From: Flagellimonas meridianipacifica
Lineage (GTDB): Bacteria; Bacteroidota; Bacteroidia; Flavobacteriales; Flavobacteriaceae
Reading direction: 5' to 3'
DNA length: 64,000 nt
Assembly: GCF_003001695.1 (NCBI RefSeq)
Contig: NZ_PVYX01000002.1
Location: 1,550,001 to 1,614,000 of the forward strand
This document shows positions 41,313-50,662 of the stretch, one piece after another (within the stretch, counting starts at the first letter, position 1; each line of letters begins with the position of its first letter). The translations under genes and the position numbers were made by a program. The notes beneath the pieces were generated by a model. That model was not told the origin of the DNA. It searched no databases and saw nothing but the letters and a program-made list of their open reading frames with translations.

Positions 41313-43753
41313 CAGGCCTTGCTTTTTTTCTTTTTACCTGGTGAAAACATGGAAAATCCGAACCCTCCTAAAATAATGACCGCCAAAGCAATACAACTGG
41401 CCAGACTCACCTGACTTCCCATTTGAACCACTTCCGGTTTAAATTCGAAAACGATATCGTGTTGCCCCGGTGGAATTCTCATTCCACGTAACACGTAATT
41501 CACTCTAAAGTGTTCTTGTGTTTTTCCATCTATGGTAACCTTCCAGCCCTTGGGGTAATGCATTTCTGAAAAAACCGCAAATCCTTCATCCTTGTTTTCA
41601 GAACGATACTTAATAAAGTTGGGACGATATTCTGTTAAATCAATTTTGGCCAAAGAATCAACCGTGTAATTATGCTTTGTTAGTGTTGGATACGTTTTGG
41701 TATTGACAACAGCTTCAATTTTTGAATTAAAGGAACTCAAACTTTGAATTTCTTCATTGGAAGAATTGGCGGGAATTATTCGCTTCACAAACCATGCATT
41801 TCCATTTAAATTGTCATTTATGGCAGGTACGCTATTACCTTCCTCATCTTGCTGAATAACATACTTTACATTTAACATATCCAATACCTGAGTATTGTTT
41901 TGATATAGATGATATTCAAATAGATCTTGAAGTCTTTTGGGTTTGGCGGCGTGATAACCTCCTATTGATTTATGGAAATAAGAGGTTCTTGCCCCATTTA
42001 TCCCTTCTTGTGGGTCAAAAACGCGGTAAATAGCTTTATCCTGCTGAATGGCATTATCAATCTGACTGGCTTGAAATGGTGTGTTCACCTGACGTTGTCT
42101 TACAAAATCATCCTCATTTACATAACGTAATGCCACCCCGACCAAATCAAAAAGAATCAAAACACCCAAGGCAATTGTAGCGATATTCTTGTTGATTTTT
42201 TCCTTTATCAACAACCATAAAACTAGGGCAGCCAACACGACATAAATCAGAGATCGGATTGTATCATTTATATAGACAGCTTCCCTATCCCGTTTTATCA
42301 TGGTTACCAATTCATCCCAAAACTGTTGTCTATAAAAATCATCCCGTATTCCATCAAAGTCAAAGAAACCCTTTAATACAAAAATGAATACTCCAAGACC
42401 TACTATTATGAAAAAACTCCATTTAAGTGCTTTCAGCAAATCCTTTTGTGAAGATTTGGCTCTAAAAATCTCACGTAACCCCAAAATACCCAATACGGGT
42501 AAACATAGCTCCAACACTACTTGGATGGAGGACACAGCACGAAACTTATTATATAATGGGAAATAGTCAATCATAAAATTAGTCAGCTCCGGAAAGTTTT
42601 TTCCCCATGAAAGAACCAAAGAAAGCAATGCACCCAAAGCCAGCCACCACTTACGCTTTCCTTTCACTAAAAAAAGGCCAAGTACAAACAAAAACAACAC
42701 GATAGAACCTACATAAGCTGGAGCTGCCACAATAGGTTGACTGCCCCAGTACAATGGTAGATTTCGAGCAAATTCAATAGCACGATTAGGAGGTATTCCC
42801 TGACCAATTAAGTAATCATACGCTTTAGAACTGGTTCCCAAATCTTCATTCCCAGAGCCACCAAAAAGTCTTGGTGAGAACAAATTTAAAGACTCTGCAA
42901 TACCATAACTATATTGGGTAATGTATTCTTTATCCAATCCGTTGGATGCTTCTTTTGGGCTTCCATCTGGATTAATAGTCAATTCCGATTTACCCCTGGT
43001 ACTCCAGTCTGCATACTCTTTCGTTGCCAAAAGTCCAGTGGCATTTGTGGTAATGGATAAAGCAACGGCCAAAATTAAAATACCAACAGAGAGAAAATAG
43101 TGCTTCAATTCCTTTTTCTTAATGGCATATACCAAATAGACGAGACCAAGAATCAAAACCAGAAGCATGAAATAATAGGTCATTTGATAGTGGTTCGCAC
43201 TTATTTCCAAGGCCATCGCCAAAGCGGTGAGGATAAAACCTAGCAAGTATTTTTTCCGAAAAACCAATATGATTCCTCCTAAAACCATGGGAATATATCC
43301 CAAGGCATGTGCTTTTGCATTATGTCCGACACCAAGAATGATAATAAGATAGGTGGAAAAACCAAAGGCCAGTGCCCCCAAAACTGCAAGTCTGAATTCT
43401 ACCTTAAGACATAACATGAGAATGTAAAAACCGATGAAGTACAGAAAGAGGTAGTCCGCAGGACGTGGCAAAAAACGTATGAGCCGGTCCAATTTCTTCA
43501 CATAGTCATGAGGATAGTTGGCACCAAGCTGGTATGTGGGCATTCCTCCGAAAGCGCTATTGGTCCAGTAAGATTCTTCCCCTGTTAGCTCTTTAAAATC
43601 ATTTCGCTCTTTGGCCATTCCCTTGTATTGGGCAATATCTGATTGGAAAATAGCCTTCCCTTGTAAAACCGGGTAGAAGTAGATTAAAGCTACTAGAATG
43701 AAGAAAAGTAAAGCACCAAGATGTGGGATAGCATATTTTGGGGATAGCTTCAT
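41312..43753 (-). CDS. YfhO family membrane protein
   Basis: 813 residues from the ATG at 43753 (MKLSPKYAIPHLGALLFFILVALIYFYPVL). About 12 transmembrane helices are followed by a soluble C-terminal region (TRTSYFHKSIGGYHAAKPKRLQDLFEYHLY, VVNTKTYPTLTK, EGFAVFSEMHYPKGWKVTIDGK) typical of YfhO (PF09586), a C-type glycosyltransferase-related family. A final TM helix (LASCIALAVIILGGFGFSMF) and a Lys-rich end close it. In Gram-positives YfhO acts on teichoic acid glycosylation; here it may decorate surface glycan together with the GT4 and the flippase. Confidence 0.88.
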   Translation of the reverse strand: MKLSPKYAIPHLGALLFFILVALIYFYPVLQGKAIFQSDIAQYKGMAKERNDFKELTGEESYWTNSAFGGMPTYQLGANYPHDYVKKLDRLIRFLPRPADYLFLYFIGFYILMLCLKVEFRLAVLGALAFGFSTYLIIILGVGHNAKAHALGYIPMVLGGIILVFRKKYLLGFILTALAMALEISANHYQMTYYFMLLVLILGLVYLVYAIKKKELKHYFLSVGILILAVALSITTNATGLLATKEYADWSTRGKSELTINPDGSPKEASNGLDKEYITQYSYGIAESLNLFSPRLFGGSGNEDLGTSSKAYDYLIGQGIPPNRAIEFARNLPLYWGSQPIVAAPAYVGSIVLFLFVLGLFLVKGKRKWWLALGALLSLVLSWGKNFPELTNFMIDYFPLYNKFRAVSSIQVVLELCLPVLGILGLREIFRAKSSQKDLLKALKWSFFIIVGLGVFIFVLKGFFDFDGIRDDFYRQQFWDELVTMIKRDREAVYINDTIRSLIYVVLAALVLWLLIKEKINKNIATIALGVLILFDLVGVALRYVNEDDFVRQRQVNTPFQASQIDNAIQQDKAIYRVFDPQEGINGARTSYFHKSIGGYHAAKPKRLQDLFEYHLYQNNTQVLDMLNVKYVIQQDEEGNSVPAINDNLNGNAWFVKRIIPANSSNEEIQSLSSFNSKIEAVVNTKTYPTLTKHNYTVDSLAKIDLTEYRPNFIKYRSENKDEGFAVFSEMHYPKGWKVTIDGKTQEHFRVNYVLRGMRIPPGQHDIVFEFKPEVVQMGSQVSLASCIALAVIILGGFGFSMFSPGKKKKSKA

Positions 43754-43777
43754 GAACTGATTTTGAGAAAACAAATA

Positions 43778-44038
43778 TTAGTCAATTTCTTCAAAATCTA
43801 TATATTCTCCAACTTTTTTTGAGGGGTTTGATTTTCTTGTAGGTCTCGTAAACACCGAGGTTTCTCCTTCGTTGGATGTATTCGGTTCTCGGTAATCACG
43901 CTGCGTGAACTGGCCGCCAAACTGCTCCTGGGTCTTCTTCATGGCATATCCAAATAGTTTGGGTGCCAACCATCTTGCAAGCAATTTCACCGCGTAGTAT
44001 ACTAATATGAGAAGTAAAATCGTTTGTATTAAAACCAT
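43778..44038 (-). CDS. DUF4834 family membrane protein
   Basis: 86 residues. An N-terminal TM helix (LIQTILLLILVYYAVKLLARWLAP) is followed by a cytosolic soluble tail (FGYAMKKTQEQFGGQFTQRDYR, KVGEYIDFEEID). The pattern matches the Bacteroidetes DUF4834 family of unknown function. It starts an operon; YfhO begins 24 bases downstream. Confidence 0.85.
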   Translation of the reverse strand: MVLIQTILLLILVYYAVKLLARWLAPKLFGYAMKKTQEQFGGQFTQRDYREPNTSNEGETSVFTRPTRKSNPSKKVGEYIDFEEID

Positions 44039-44056
44039 ATGACTGAACTATTGCAT

Positions 44057-44083
44057 CAAAATTACCTTGTAAGTCTATCCAAA
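44057..44083 (-). promoter_or_regulatory. Possible promoter of the DUF4834-glycan operon
   Basis: On the minus strand TTTG (44083-44080), a spacer of 15, then TAATTTTG (44064-44057), which matches TAnnTTTG. It is 18 bases before the ATG ending at 44038. The spacer is shorter than typical. Confidence 0.4.
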
Positions 44084-44120
44084 AGCAATAAAGTATCTTA
44101 AAATAGTATTAAAAAGTTAT

Positions 44121-45092
44121 ATGGACATCACTCATTTACGTAGTAAACTCTTTTTTTTTCTTTTTATTCCTTGTCTTGTCGTAGGTCAATATACCGATGT
44201 AATCAATTCAAACAGGCCCGGCAGAGCGGTCAGTGCGTATTCCGTTGGAACAGGAGTTGTACAGGCAGAAGTTGGAATTCTATATGAACAACAGGATGAT
44301 GCGTCTTTAAATTCTGATTCGAATATTTTTGGTGCGGACTTTGCCATACGCTATGGCGTTTTATTCGAACAACTGGAAATCATCTACGAAGGTTCTTTTA
44401 TAAATCAAAATCTCACATTTATAGAAACTGGTCTTGAAGAGACCCGGACTGATTTTTCCAGAAACAGGGCCGGTATAAAATATTTGATATTTGACCCTTT
44501 CAAAGACCCTGAAAGTAACAAGCCAAACCTATATAGCTGGAGAGCCAATAACGTTTTCCAATGGAAAAACTTGATTCCTGCAGTTTCTGTCTATGCTGGT
44601 GCTACCTTTAATTTAGGTGAGAATCCATTTTTTGTAGGCGCACCAACAGTATCCCCCCGAGTGGCGGTTGCTACCCAGAGTCGACTTACGCCAAGATTCG
44701 TTTTAATATCCAATGTAGCCTACGATAGAATTGGAACCGATTTTTCGCAATGGAGCTATGCCATTTCTTTGACCCATGCCTTCCGAAATCCTAAATGGAG
44801 CGTATTCTTCGAACATCAGGGTTTTGTGGGCGGCGTACAAAATGATATGCTACTACGTACAGGAGTCGCTCATTTGTTCAACGAGAATTTTCAAGCCGAT
44901 TTCCATCTAGGTTCGAATTTTAAGAATGACCCCTCACGGGTCTTCGCCGTGCTCGGGTTTTCCTACCGTCTTGACTTTCATAAAGATAAATTAGTGCCCA
45001 TAGCGGACCAAAAGCCATCCAAAGAGAACAAAATCCAAAAACAGAACTTCAAGAAGAGCCGTAAGAAAAAAAGGAAAAAGAAAGACTTCTAA
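44121..45092 (+). CDS. Outer-membrane transporter-like protein (Phenol_MetA_deg type)
   Basis: 323 residues with a signal peptide (KLFFFLFIPCLVVGQ). The motif TDVINSNRPGRAVSAYSVGTGVVQAEVGILYEQQ starts a beta-barrel with strands such as DFAIRYGVLFEQLEIIYEG, NVFQWKNLIPAVSVYAGATFNLG, FVLISNVAYDRIG and VFAVLGFSYRLDF. This matches the PF13557 transporter-like family of outer-membrane proteins. A very basic tail (KNKIQKQNFKKSRKKKRKKKDF) ends it and may stay in the periplasm. Function is unknown; it may form a channel. Confidence 0.8.
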   Translation: MDITHLRSKLFFFLFIPCLVVGQYTDVINSNRPGRAVSAYSVGTGVVQAEVGILYEQQDDASLNSDSNIFGADFAIRYGVLFEQLEIIYEGSFINQNLTFIETGLEETRTDFSRNRAGIKYLIFDPFKDPESNKPNLYSWRANNVFQWKNLIPAVSVYAGATFNLGENPFFVGAPTVSPRVAVATQSRLTPRFVLISNVAYDRIGTDFSQWSYAISLTHAFRNPKWSVFFEHQGFVGGVQNDMLLRTGVAHLFNENFQADFHLGSNFKNDPSRVFAVLGFSYRLDFHKDKLVPIADQKPSKENKIQKQNFKKSRKKKRKKKDF

Positions 45093-45160
45093 CGATTTGT
45101 GGTTTCCATACTTGCCCTAACTGGAATTATTCCTATTATTGGGATTATAAAATTCAGTTT

Positions 45161-46282
45161 ATGATTACTATTCAGAAGGTAGAAAGCAAGGCGGATTTAA
45201 AACGCTTTGTCAAGTTCCCCTTTACCCTTTATAAAAACTCTCCCTATTGGGTCCCTCCCATCATAAAAGATGAAATGGAGTCTTTCAACTCAGATAAAAA
45301 CCCTGCTTTCCAAAATGCAGAAGCCACTTTTTTCATGGCGTTTAAAGACAAGAAACCGGTTGGAAGGGTTGCTGCCATCATCAATTGGTTGGAGGTAAAG
45401 GAACAGAAACTCCTTAAAATGCGTTTTGGATGGTTTGATTTTGTAGATGACCTAGAAGTATCCAAAGCCTTACTGGATAAAGTGGCCAGCATTGGAAAGG
45501 AGAACAATCTAGATTATATGGAAGGACCCGTAGGTTTTTCCAATTTGGATAAGGTAGGTGTTCTCATAGATGGTTTTGACCATATTGGAACTATGATAAC
45601 TTGGTATAACCACTCTTACTACCAATCGCATTATGAACATCACGGGTTGGTCAAGGAAAAAGAATATTTGGAAAACAAATTCTTGTTTGCCAGCGCAGAC
45701 CCAAAAATCTTTACAAAGGCCAATTTGCTTATCAAGAAAAGATATGGCCTAAAAGAGATGAATTTTACCAAAAGTGAGGAAATCATGCCATGGGTTGACA
45801 AAATGTTCGACCTGTTCAACGAAACCTATTCCAAGCTTTCTTCCTTTGTTAAGGTAACCGATGTCCAAAAAGAGTATTTCAAAAAGAAATACATCAGCTT
45901 CATTAACCCAGAATATATCAAGTTTGTGGTGGATTCTGATAATAATTTGGTAGCCTTTGCCATTGTTATGCCCTCATTTTCAAAAGCATTGCAAAAAGCC
46001 AATGGAAAGTTGTTTCCAACAGGAATTTTTCATCTCTTGAAAGCCAAAAAACACAGCAAGGATGTTATTTTCTATTTAATAGGTATTCATCCTGATTATC
46101 AGAATAAGGGAGTAACAGCCATTATCTTCAATGAATACTATAAGGTTTTTCTGGAACGGGGCATTGAGAATTGTATTAGAACCCCAGAATTGGAAGACAA
46201 CGTAGCCATACGACAAATGTGGAAGAGTTTCAACCCTGTAACCCATAAAAGGAGAAGGACCTATCGAAAAGATTTGATTTAA
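45161..46282 (+). CDS. GNAT-like acetyltransferase-fold protein
   Basis: 373 residues, cytosolic. The N-terminal half has DLKRFVKFPFTLYKNSPYWVPPIIKDEMESFNSDKNPAFQNAEATFFMAFKDKKPVGRVAAIIN, and the C-terminal half has LIGIHPDYQNKGVTAIIFNEYYKVFLERGIENCIRTPELEDNVAIRQMWKSF. Both read as GNAT domains (the Q-x-x-G motif is QNKG), so this may be a tandem GNAT. The conserved FxxYxNxPYWVPP motif is typical of a widespread family sometimes mislabelled GTP cyclohydrolase. The substrate is unknown. It lies upstream of an AraC regulator. Confidence 0.8.
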   Translation: MITIQKVESKADLKRFVKFPFTLYKNSPYWVPPIIKDEMESFNSDKNPAFQNAEATFFMAFKDKKPVGRVAAIINWLEVKEQKLLKMRFGWFDFVDDLEVSKALLDKVASIGKENNLDYMEGPVGFSNLDKVGVLIDGFDHIGTMITWYNHSYYQSHYEHHGLVKEKEYLENKFLFASADPKIFTKANLLIKKRYGLKEMNFTKSEEIMPWVDKMFDLFNETYSKLSSFVKVTDVQKEYFKKKYISFINPEYIKFVVDSDNNLVAFAIVMPSFSKALQKANGKLFPTGIFHLLKAKKHSKDVIFYLIGIHPDYQNKGVTAIIFNEYYKVFLERGIENCIRTPELEDNVAIRQMWKSFNPVTHKRRRTYRKDLI

Positions 46283-46332
46283 ATGTAACAAAATCGCTTT
46301 TTGGTTACTCTATAGTTATAAATTGATAGAGC

Positions 46333-47133
46333 ATGCTCAATCTAGCCACCGGGGAATATTTTGGAAAAAGCACTAAAACGGTGGAAAATGAGTATCTGAA
46401 GCTATGCATCACCAATTATGGTCCCGAAACCATTATTGCTGCACATAATCATGAAAACCCGTACCTAAGTCTTCTTGTCAATGGAAGCTATCTTGAAGAG
46501 GGAGAGGTAATCACACAAACCATAGCTCCTGGTGAGGTACTGTACAGGCCTAAGGGATACGGACATAGGAATTGTTTTGAACAGAACGATGGCACTTGTT
46601 TCAATATTGAATTCAAACCAGATTGGTTTAATCATTTAATAAACCCTCCCTTGAATAGGAAAGATAAACCTATTAAGTTTAGCGCTGCCAAATATCCCTT
46701 TTTCTATAAGTTATTCTTACAGCTTAAAAAGCATCCATCAGACAACATCATTTTTAACGAAGTATATGATTTTTATTCCAACTTGATCACACCTCTTCCA
46801 AAAAGAGATGTTCTACCTTGGGTCAAAAATGTCGGTGAGATTGTCCAAGAAGAACTCCATAAGTTTCATTCTCTGGATGAATTGTCAAATAAGGTTTATG
46901 TTCATCCTGTCTATTTGTCCAGAGCGTTCAAGTTATACTCAGGATATACACTTAAGGAATTTCAAATGAAGGTTAAAATTGAGAGAGCCATTCATCTTCT
47001 ATTAAACACTCCAAAAAACGTCAGTTCCATTTCTTTTGAACTGGGTTTTTATGATGACTCCCACTTCATACGTGCTTTCAAGTCCATTTATGGCATATCA
47101 CCTGCTAAATTCAAACGCAACTTGAGGACCTAA
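46333..47133 (+). CDS. AraC family transcription regulator
   Basis: 266 residues. A cupin-like N-terminal domain (ETIIAAHNHENPYLSLLVNGSYLEEGEVITQTIAPGEVLYRPKGYGHRN, with several His) is followed by a C-terminal AraC HTH pair (LDELSNKVYVHPVYLSRAFKLYSGYTLKEFQMKVKIERAIHLLLNTPKNVSSISFELGFYDDSHFIRAFKSIYGISPAKFKR). It probably senses a small ligand through the cupin. It lies 66 bases before the HEGRH protein gene on the same strand, with a separate promoter between, so that gene is a candidate target. Confidence 0.92.
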   Translation: MLNLATGEYFGKSTKTVENEYLKLCITNYGPETIIAAHNHENPYLSLLVNGSYLEEGEVITQTIAPGEVLYRPKGYGHRNCFEQNDGTCFNIEFKPDWFNHLINPPLNRKDKPIKFSAAKYPFFYKLFLQLKKHPSDNIIFNEVYDFYSNLITPLPKRDVLPWVKNVGEIVQEELHKFHSLDELSNKVYVHPVYLSRAFKLYSGYTLKEFQMKVKIERAIHLLLNTPKNVSSISFELGFYDDSHFIRAFKSIYGISPAKFKRNLRT

Positions 47134-47153
47134 ATAGTTGATATCGTACAATT

Positions 47154-47180
47154 TTGTCATAAACGGCCCATATACCTTTG
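47154..47180 (+). promoter_or_regulatory. Bacteroidetes-type promoter of the HEGRH gene
   Basis: TTG (47154-47156), a 16-base spacer, then TACCTTTG (47173-47180), an exact TAnnTTTG. It ends 19 bases before the ATG at 47200. Confidence 0.5.
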
Positions 47181-47199
47181 ACCTTAAAATCATAATAGG

Positions 47200-48300
47200 A
47201 TGCAAAGGGTTACTTATCAAAACTTTCAGTTAGGCTTTCTACTTCTTATACTTCAGGGAGTATTTGCTCAAAAAACAACTGATGAAAGGGAAACACTGGA
47301 TTATGGCCAAATCTATTCACATGCCTTGGATGCCAATGTAAAGGACATTTTTCCACTTTTGGAGGTCGATTCAGAACAGCTTAGTGAGGAAGATGCGCTA
47401 TTTATAGAAAATTTCAACAAAAGGTTCAAATTTGAAGAGGATCGTTCAGAATATCTAAAGAACAAAAAATCGAGAATACATGACTTACAGTTAATCGTTA
47501 GAGAATACTGGCGAAAAGCATTGTTGGAACCTAAGAATAATTTTGATGATATATTGGCTAAAGAAGCAACCGCTTTCCTGGAAAAAGAATATGCCGCTAT
47601 CAAAAACAGAAACATCCATAGAGACAGTCTTGGACGCCTTGTCAGCGAATACATTGAAAGCAAAGGCTACCATACTACCAAGGAAATGGGCAAAACGGGA
47701 AGAATCTTTGATTTATTGGTTTGGGAATCACAGAGAGACTCCTTGTATTCTTTCGACCTAAAGAATGAAGAAATTCAGGTTAAAGTGGTCTTTATGAACG
47801 ATTTTGTAACCTTAGGCTGGGAAGAGTATGCCACTTTTGGCAAACGCTATCCTGGTGGTTGGGCAACAAATAATGCCATTTATTGCGTTGAAGAAGCTTA
47901 TGATTTGGAGAGTGAGAAATTTAAGATTAGCTATTTGGCCCATGAAGGGCGACACGTTGCGGACAAAAAAAAGTATCCAAATCTCAAAGGACCTGATTTG
48001 GAGTATCGCGCCAAGCTTTCCGAACTCAGTTTGGCCCAAAAGAGAGTATATAACCTATTGGAGGCATTTACCGCCAATGCAAACAAAAACAGTAAAAACC
48101 CTCATCCACTTGCAAACTATTGTGTTATAAGAGACCTTTCAAGGTTGTATTTTAAGTTAGATTTTCAAAAGGACGTTAAAAGTTGGAAATCGGTACCTCC
48201 TGAAAAAATCAATCGAATGGCAAACAAGCTTTTGAAGAAAAATACAAGAGAGCTCCAAAAAAGGGGAGCTTCTGTTGAACGAATAATCAGAGCAAAGTAA
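47200..48300 (+). CDS. Exported protein with an HEGRH zinc-protease-like motif
   Basis: 366 residues with a signal peptide (LGFLLLILQGVFAQ, cleavage near residue 24). I do not recognise the family. The first half is helical and acidic (DIFPLLEVDSEQLSEEDALFIENFNKRFKFEEDR). The middle has GYHTTKEMGKTGRIFDLLVWESQRDSLYSF and FVTLGWEEYATFGKRYPGGWATNNAIYC. Then comes SYLAHEGRHVAD with His248, Glu249 and His252 as an HExxH zinc-ligand pair, followed by Glu268 and Glu275 in LEYRAKLSELSLA, a gluzincin-like third-ligand placement. I infer a secreted metallopeptidase, unproven. An AraC regulator precedes it. Confidence 0.65.
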   Translation: MQRVTYQNFQLGFLLLILQGVFAQKTTDERETLDYGQIYSHALDANVKDIFPLLEVDSEQLSEEDALFIENFNKRFKFEEDRSEYLKNKKSRIHDLQLIVREYWRKALLEPKNNFDDILAKEATAFLEKEYAAIKNRNIHRDSLGRLVSEYIESKGYHTTKEMGKTGRIFDLLVWESQRDSLYSFDLKNEEIQVKVVFMNDFVTLGWEEYATFGKRYPGGWATNNAIYCVEEAYDLESEKFKISYLAHEGRHVADKKKYPNLKGPDLEYRAKLSELSLAQKRVYNLLEAFTANANKNSKNPHPLANYCVIRDLSRLYFKLDFQKDVKSWKSVPPEKINRMANKLLKKNTRELQKRGASVERIIRAK

Positions 48301-48400
48301 TTCTTAAAAAAAATGGGGGAGTTTTGATTTAGATACCATGAATAAAGAAAAACCTATAATAAGGATTTGTAATTCTTACTTTTAAGAAGATGAATCTTGA

Positions 48401-49273
48401 TTGATTGTGCGTCCTGAGCTAAAATCCCATCTCGAAACTGTTCTTGGTTCCCCAATCAAGGGGAGTAAGTCTGTTAGTGGAGGTGATATTGCAAATGCCT
48501 ATGTAATTGAAATCGCTTCTAACCGTTTTTTCCTAAAAACCTCTTCCAAACCTTGGGCAGAACAACTTTTTATTTCTGAATCGAGAAACCTGAAACAACT
48601 GGAAGCCACCCATACGATTAAAGTACCAAAGGTGTATGCCGAAGGTATTTTTGACCAGACTGGCTATTTGATTCTTGAGTTTATAGAAAGTAAAACACCG
48701 AATTCCAGTGATTTTGAAAGATTGGGTCATGAGTTGGCAGAATTACATTTAGTTCCTCAACCTGATGTATTTGGTTTTCAATTTGACAATTATATTGGGC
48801 ATTTATCCCAAAACAATACGATAGAAAAAGATTGGTCCGTTTTTTATGTTCAGCACCGAATTATTCCCCAAATTCAAATGGCCAAGGAAAAAGGCCTTTT
48901 TAGTAAAGGAGACATCCCACCAAGAGAAAATTTGGAAAAAACTTGTACTTCCCTTATAGGTCAAGTCAAACCTGCTATTTTGCATGGAGACTTATGGGGA
49001 GGTAATTTTTTAATTGCCAAGGACGGAACTCCGGTATTAATAGACCCCAGTACTTATATAGGACATTCAGAAGTTGATTTGGCCATGAGCCGATTGTTTG
49101 GTGGCTTTGGCCCTTCTTTCTACTCAGCATATCACAAATTGATTCTTCCGCATCCCAAACAAAAAGAACTAACTGAGTTATATCAATTATACTACTTGCT
49201 GGTGCATCTAAATTTATTCGGAAGTTCTTATAGAACTTCCGTGCTTGCCACCATCAATAAGTACTTTCGCTAA
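48401..49273 (+). CDS. Fructosamine kinase family protein
   Basis: 290 residues from TTG at 48401; GTG at 48407 is an alternative. The aminoglycoside/ketosamine kinase fold is shown by VSGGDIANAYVIEIASNRFFLKTSSKP, catalytic loop HGDLWGGNFL and metal motif DPSTYIGHSEVDLAMSRLFGGF. Members phosphorylate fructosamines or ribulosamines on proteins and help reverse glycation. It is cytosolic and convergent with the AOS gene 7 bases away. Confidence 0.93.
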   Translation: MIVRPELKSHLETVLGSPIKGSKSVSGGDIANAYVIEIASNRFFLKTSSKPWAEQLFISESRNLKQLEATHTIKVPKVYAEGIFDQTGYLILEFIESKTPNSSDFERLGHELAELHLVPQPDVFGFQFDNYIGHLSQNNTIEKDWSVFYVQHRIIPQIQMAKEKGLFSKGDIPPRENLEKTCTSLIGQVKPAILHGDLWGGNFLIAKDGTPVLIDPSTYIGHSEVDLAMSRLFGGFGPSFYSAYHKLILPHPKQKELTELYQLYYLLVHLNLFGSSYRTSVLATINKYFR

Positions 49274-49280
49274 AAAAGGA

Positions 49281-50540
49281 TTATTCACCCATAGCTGCGG
49301 CAACAGCTGCAGAAAGACGTTTGTAGGTACCATTTTGCAATCTATCGCGAATTGCAGAGAAAGCATCCAAGGTTTCCACTATGTCCTGCATCGTATGTGT
49401 CGCTGTCGGAATCATACGAAGTAGGATCAATCCTTTTGGAATGACTGGATACACCACTATTGAACAGAAAATGCCATAGTTCTCACGTAAATCCTTTACC
49501 AAAGCCATTGCCTCTGGTATACTGCCGTTCAAATATACCGGAGTAACACAGCTAGATGTGGTGCCAATATCAAAACCACGTTCTTTTAGTCCATTTTGGA
49601 GTGCGTCCACGTTCTCCCAAAGCTTCGCCTTAAGTTCCGGCATGGTGCGCAACATATCCAAACGCTTCAATGCTCCCTTTACGTAAATCATAGGAAGTGA
49701 TTTGGCAAACATCTGGGAACGCAAATTATATTTTAAATAGTCAATGATTTCTTTATCCGCAGCTAAAAAAGCACCAATGCCAGCCATAGATTTGGCGAAA
49801 GTGGCAAAATAGACATCAATATCGTCTTGAACACCTTGCTCCTCGCCTGCTCCTGCACCAGTTTTACCTAATGTACCAAACCCGTGTGCATCATCCACTA
49901 ATAGTCTAAACTTGAATTTTTCTTTTAGGGCAACAATTTCCTTCAGTTTCCCTTGCTCCCCGCGCATACCGAAAACACCTTCAGAAATCACCAAAATTCC
50001 CCCTCCGGTTTCTTGGGCCATCTTAGTGGCACGCTCCAAGTTTTTTTCTAAACTTTCAACATCATTATGTTTGAAAGTGAAACGTTTACCAACGTGCAAA
50101 CGAACACCATCAATAATACAAGCATGACAATCCACATCATATACGATGATATCATCTTTGGAAACCAAAGCATCAATAGCAGACATGATTCCCTGATAAC
50201 CAAAGTTTAGAAGATAAGAAGCTTCTTTGTTAACAAAATCCGCCAGTTCCTGCTCCAATTGCTCATGATAATCGGTGTGACCGCTCATCATTCGAGCTCC
50301 CATTGGATAGGCAGAACCATGTTCATACGCAGCATCGCCATCCACTTTTTTCACTTCGGGAAGATTTGCCAATCCAAGGTAATCGTTCACGCTCCATGTA
50401 ATCACTTCCTTCCCATGAAACTTCATTCTGTTGGAAATAGGTCCTTCCAGTTTTGGAAATACAAAATAACCTTCAGCTTGTGATGCCCATTTTCCCAATG
50501 GACCTTTATTCTCGATAATTCTGTCAAATAAATCTCTCAT
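49281..50540 (-). CDS. Alpha-oxoamine synthase: cysteate/serine acyltransferase candidate
   Basis: 419 residues of the alpha-oxoamine synthase family (PLP fold type I). VNDYLGLANLPEVK, HGSAYPMGARMMSGHTDYHEQLEQELA, the PLP-stacking His139 in DVDCHAC, LLVDDAHGFGTLGK (Asp216/His219) and the Schiff-base Lys250 in YFATFAKSMAG fit. Serine palmitoyltransferase, KBL and BioF share this fold. In F. johnsoniae a member of this family condenses cysteate with an acyl thioester to make capnine, the base of sulfonolipids. The nearby cysteine-synthase-like gene favours that, but serine palmitoyltransferase cannot be excluded. The start fits MRDLFDRII; the tail is Ala-rich. Confidence 0.85.
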   Translation of the reverse strand: MRDLFDRIIENKGPLGKWASQAEGYFVFPKLEGPISNRMKFHGKEVITWSVNDYLGLANLPEVKKVDGDAAYEHGSAYPMGARMMSGHTDYHEQLEQELADFVNKEASYLLNFGYQGIMSAIDALVSKDDIIVYDVDCHACIIDGVRLHVGKRFTFKHNDVESLEKNLERATKMAQETGGGILVISEGVFGMRGEQGKLKEIVALKEKFKFRLLVDDAHGFGTLGKTGAGAGEEQGVQDDIDVYFATFAKSMAGIGAFLAADKEIIDYLKYNLRSQMFAKSLPMIYVKGALKRLDMLRTMPELKAKLWENVDALQNGLKERGFDIGTTSSCVTPVYLNGSIPEAMALVKDLRENYGIFCSIVVYPVIPKGLILLRMIPTATHTMQDIVETLDAFSAIRDRLQNGTYKRLSAAVAAAMGE

Positions 50541-50563
50541 CTACCGCATAGTTGTTTCAAGTG

Positions 50564-50571
50564 CAAAAATA
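50564..50571 (-). promoter_or_regulatory. Possible -7 element of the AOS gene
   Basis: On the minus strand TATTTTTG (50571-50564) matches TAnnTTTG and ends 23 bases before the ATG at 50540. A clear -33 element is not seen. Its presence after a terminator suggests separate transcription of the AOS gene. Confidence 0.4.
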
Positions 50572-50608
50572 TATATTTTTGGTTTGCCCGCATAATTGAA
50601 TGTTTTCC

Positions 50609-50640
50609 ATAAAAAAACGACAATGCCAACCATTGTCGTT
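50609..50640 (-). terminator. Terminator after the cysteine-synthase-like gene
   Basis: On the minus strand AACGACAATG (50640-50631) pairs with CATTGTCGTT (50625-50616), loop GTTGG, followed by a T run to 50611. It separates this gene from the AOS gene downstream on the same strand. Confidence 0.8.
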
Positions 50641-50662
50641 CAATACCTTAAAGCCTTTTGGT

